Source of the DNA: an uncultured Flavihumibacter sp.
GTDB lineage: Bacteria; Bacteroidota; Bacteroidia; Chitinophagales; Chitinophagaceae
Length of the DNA stretch: 64,000 nucleotides
Assembly (NCBI GenBank): GCA_902168105.1
Contig: CABHOY010000041.1
Location: 248,001-312,000 of the forward strand
Direction of reading: 5' to 3'
Positions within the stretch are counted from its first letter, which is position 1. Each line of letters opens with the position of its first letter. The position numbers were made by a program, and so were the translations under genes. Below the pieces are notes generated by a model. That model worked only from the letters and a program-made list of their open reading frames with translations. It was not told where the DNA came from and did no database searches. Below are positions 61,758 to 64,000 of this stretch, in pieces.

Positions 61758-64000
61758 ATGCACCAGTCCCTTGTTAATTTCCCGGATATAACTACCGCGC
61801 TGCTTAACCGCTCCGATCTCGCAGAAAGAAAGATCACCTTCGTAAAAGGAATGACAGAAGAAGAAGCCCTGACCCACGAACAGCTTATTCATGCCGCTAA
61901 AGGATTGTTAGGTCATTTTACTGCTCATGGCATAAAAAAAGGAGATGAACTGATCATTCAGACAGATGATAACAAAAAGTTTGTGATTGCCTTCGTGGCC
62001 TGTTTGTTAGGAAGGATCATTGCTGTGCCACTTGCTACAGGCACACAGGACGAGCATAAACAAAAGATCAGGAATGCCTGGCGTATCATGAAACGTCCGT
62101 TCCTGTTTGCAGATGCTGAAAGCCTCACAAGGCTCGAACAATTTTTTACAGCAGGTGACGCAGGATGGTGGAAAGAGATGCAGGCTTTTGTAGTATTATG
62201 GACAACCGATATCAAACCAGCACAGATCAGTTATGCCGCCTCTCCCTATGAAATTGCCTATCTGCAATTCTCATCAGGTTCTACGGGACAGCCAAAAGGG
62301 ATCATAATCTCACATATGAATGTGCTGAGCAATGTTCATGCTATTCAGATCAGCGCTGACATGGTCCCGGGAGAAACCGGCGTTTCCTGGCTACCGCTGA
62401 CACATGATATGGGATTGGTGGGCTGTCTCTTAAAGACACTACTGGTGGGCTGCAACCTGGTGTTGATCCCTACAGCTTTATTTATCCGGCATCCCATGAT
62501 ATGGATGCATAAAGTGGATGAGCATCGTGGTAATATCGGTTACTCCCCCAATTTTGGTTATAAATATTTCCTGCAGGATTTTGAAAGTAAAAGCCAGCAT
62601 GTACAGTGGGACCTGAGCAGCCTTAAAGCCATCTATAACGGCGCTGAAAGTATTAACCATGAACTGATCAGCCAATTTATTACAGCACTTAAACCTCATA
62701 AAATAAGCCAGGAAGTGATGCTGCCAGCCTATGGCATGGCAGAAGCCACATTGATGGCGTCCTTCCATCCCTATGGCACACCCGTTATCGCTGTTACCGT
62801 AAATAGGTTAAGCCTCCAACATGAGGGTACAGTGGAATTTGTACCGGCAGGATCCCCACAGGCTATCACCCTCGTATCCTGTGGTCAGGCGTCTGAGTAT
62901 GTGCAGATCAGGATCACCGATAAACATGATCAGCCGCTGGCAGACGGACAAACAGGTAATATCCAGTTAAAAGGACTCAGTATTACTTCCGGTTATTATC
63001 AGCTGGAAGACGCTGATACATTTTCTGCAGATGGCTGGCTGAAGACCGGTGACACCGGTTTTATTCATGAAGGCAATCTCTATATCGCAGGGCGGGAAAA
63101 GGAAATGATCATCATCAACGGATTGAACTATTATCCTTACGACCTGGAGAGAGTGCTGGAAGCAGAAGACGGGAAGTTATTCAGTCTTACGAAAACAGCA
63201 GCAGCTTCCGTGCCGGATGACAATAATGGTGAGGAGTTGGTCATCTTTATACAATACAGAGGGTCCGACCAGCAGTTTACAGGTGTTTCAGAGCAGGTGA
63301 GAAAGATCATTATGAAACACTTTGGTCTTGTGGTAAAAGCGGTTGTACCGGTAAGCCGTATTCCTAAAACGACCAGCGGTAAGCTACAACGAACCAAACT
63401 GGCAGAAGAATACCTGGAAAAGAGAGCGCCTGCACAGAAGAAGCTATCTCAGTACAGCACCTACGTACAATTAATACAGCAGGAAATTACCGCTCTATTT
63501 GGCATTACTGATATACAGACCGATGTACCGCTGACCGATATGGGATTCGATTCCCTGAAAGGCACGGAACTGATCAACCGGATCAATCAGATCACACAAC
63601 TCAGCTTAAGCCCCACCGTAGTATTTGAGTATCCTACCATTCACCGGCTTGCCGGGCACCTGGCAACTGTCAGGCAGGAAAAGCAGACTGTTACCCGCCA
63701 GGCGACTTTTGAGCCGGTCGCTATTATTGGTATGTCAGGTAAATTCCCGGCAGGCGCCGATGATCCGGAAAAGCTCTGGGAACTGTTGATCAAAGGTATC
63801 GATCCGGTTATGACAGTACCCGTGGAAAGATGGCGTGTACAAAATGGTGAAAAGGCCTTTGCCGGCAGCTTTGTCGATCACCCTGAATTATTTGATGCGG
63901 GGTTCTTTGGTATTTCACCCAAAGAGGCAGCTGCACTGGACCCGCAACAGCGGATGTTGCTGGAGACAGCTTTTCTGGCTTTGCAGGATGCTGGTTATCC
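61758..64000 (+). CDS. Fatty acyl-AMP ligase - ACP - ketosynthase assembly-line protein (5' part)
   Basis: 747 residues are visible and the frame runs off the right edge. The start is MHQSLVNFPDITTALLNRSD. Residues 1-560 form an adenylating domain of the FAAL type (LQFSSGSTGQPKGIIISHMN, SWLPLTHDMGLVG, PAYGMAEATLM, LKTGDTGFIHEG, PKTTSGKLQR). An acyl carrier domain has its phosphopantetheine serine in DMGFDSLKG (Ser599). A ketosynthase begins at 650 (VAIIGMSGKFPAGADDPEKL, FDAGFFGISPKEA, DPQQRMLLE). It loads a fatty acid and starts polyketide extension. It is the first gene of a PKS or PKS-NRPS cluster. Confidence 0.93.
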   Translation, partial: MHQSLVNFPDITTALLNRSDLAERKITFVKGMTEEEALTHEQLIHAAKGLLGHFTAHGIKKGDELIIQTDDNKKFVIAFVACLLGRIIAVPLATGTQDEHKQKIRNAWRIMKRPFLFADAESLTRLEQFFTAGDAGWWKEMQAFVVLWTTDIKPAQISYAASPYEIAYLQFSSGSTGQPKGIIISHMNVLSNVHAIQISADMVPGETGVSWLPLTHDMGLVGCLLKTLLVGCNLVLIPTALFIRHPMIWMHKVDEHRGNIGYSPNFGYKYFLQDFESKSQHVQWDLSSLKAIYNGAESINHELISQFITALKPHKISQEVMLPAYGMAEATLMASFHPYGTPVIAVTVNRLSLQHEGTVEFVPAGSPQAITLVSCGQASEYVQIRITDKHDQPLADGQTGNIQLKGLSITSGYYQLEDADTFSADGWLKTGDTGFIHEGNLYIAGREKEMIIINGLNYYPYDLERVLEAEDGKLFSLTKTAAASVPDDNNGEELVIFIQYRGSDQQFTGVSEQVRKIIMKHFGLVVKAVVPVSRIPKTTSGKLQRTKLAEEYLEKRAPAQKKLSQYSTYVQLIQQEITALFGITDIQTDVPLTDMGFDSLKGTELINRINQITQLSLSPTVVFEYPTIHRLAGHLATVRQEKQTVTRQATFEPVAIIGMSGKFPAGADDPEKLWELLIKGIDPVMTVPVERWRVQNGEKAFAGSFVDHPELFDAGFFGISPKEAAALDPQQRMLLETAFLALQDAGY

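Overview
The window looks like a chromosome segment of a Chitinophaga-like member of the Bacteroidota. Evidence: four SusC-type TonB-dependent transporters (three with a SusD partner), an ECF sigma/FecR pair, Bacteroidota-style lipoproteins, an AraC-controlled GH95 locus, AT-rich intergenic DNA, TAnnTTTG-like promoter elements and the start of an assembly-line biosynthetic cluster. The species is an inference. I see no rRNA, tRNA, CRISPR array, insertion sequence or prophage.

Layout. 1-4.3 kb: 5' part of a SusC gene (minus, runs off the left edge), a small secreted protein and a TlpA-like thioredoxin-fold protein that has lost both active-site cysteines. 4.4-14 kb: a minus-strand polysaccharide-utilization locus (SusC, SusD, two lipoproteins, an alginate-lyase-family and a heparinase II/III-family enzyme), apparently for a uronic-acid glycan, with two CG-centred LacI-type palindromes upstream. 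14.7-20.2 kb: TetR regulator plus aldo/keto reductase sharing an operator motif, a type-B carboxylesterase, an SDR and a secreted alpha/beta hydrolase. 20.4-28.5 kb: ECF sigma and FecR facing an STN-containing SusC and a SusD, with no degradative enzyme; then a DUF6520-like peptide, a MauE/DoxX membrane protein and a small S24/S26-type peptidase on the other strand. 29.1-40.7 kb: a long perfect-looking hairpin, an AraC regulator, three phased direct repeats, then SusC, SusD, two surface lipoproteins and a GH95 enzyme, ended by an intrinsic terminator.

40.7-48.7 kb: a membrane protein, an SDR with its TetR regulator (shared 27-bp operator), an ArsR-SRPBCC-DoxX-YdeI operon with a tandem operator, an MFS transporter, and small genes including a YrhB/Imm35-like protein with a possible XRE-like tail. 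48.8-57 kb: an AsmA-like protein, a 1258-residue fusion of a processive GT2 synthase with a GH26-like domain and a catalytically dead GH-like domain, and a companion glycosidase with intact catalytic glutamates; this is the most unusual module here. 57.3-60 kb: DUF4242 protein, class V aminotransferase-fold enzyme and class I fructose-bisphosphate aldolase. 60-64 kb: a cyclic-peptide-type ABC exporter followed by a fatty acyl-AMP ligase/ACP/ketosynthase gene cut by the right edge, the entry of a PKS or NRPS-PKS cluster.

The three nutrient-uptake loci use three different control styles: LacI-like sites, ECF/anti-sigma signalling and an AraC activator. Several other regulators sit beside sequence-identifiable operators. 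All family assignments are by reading motifs; no database search was run.
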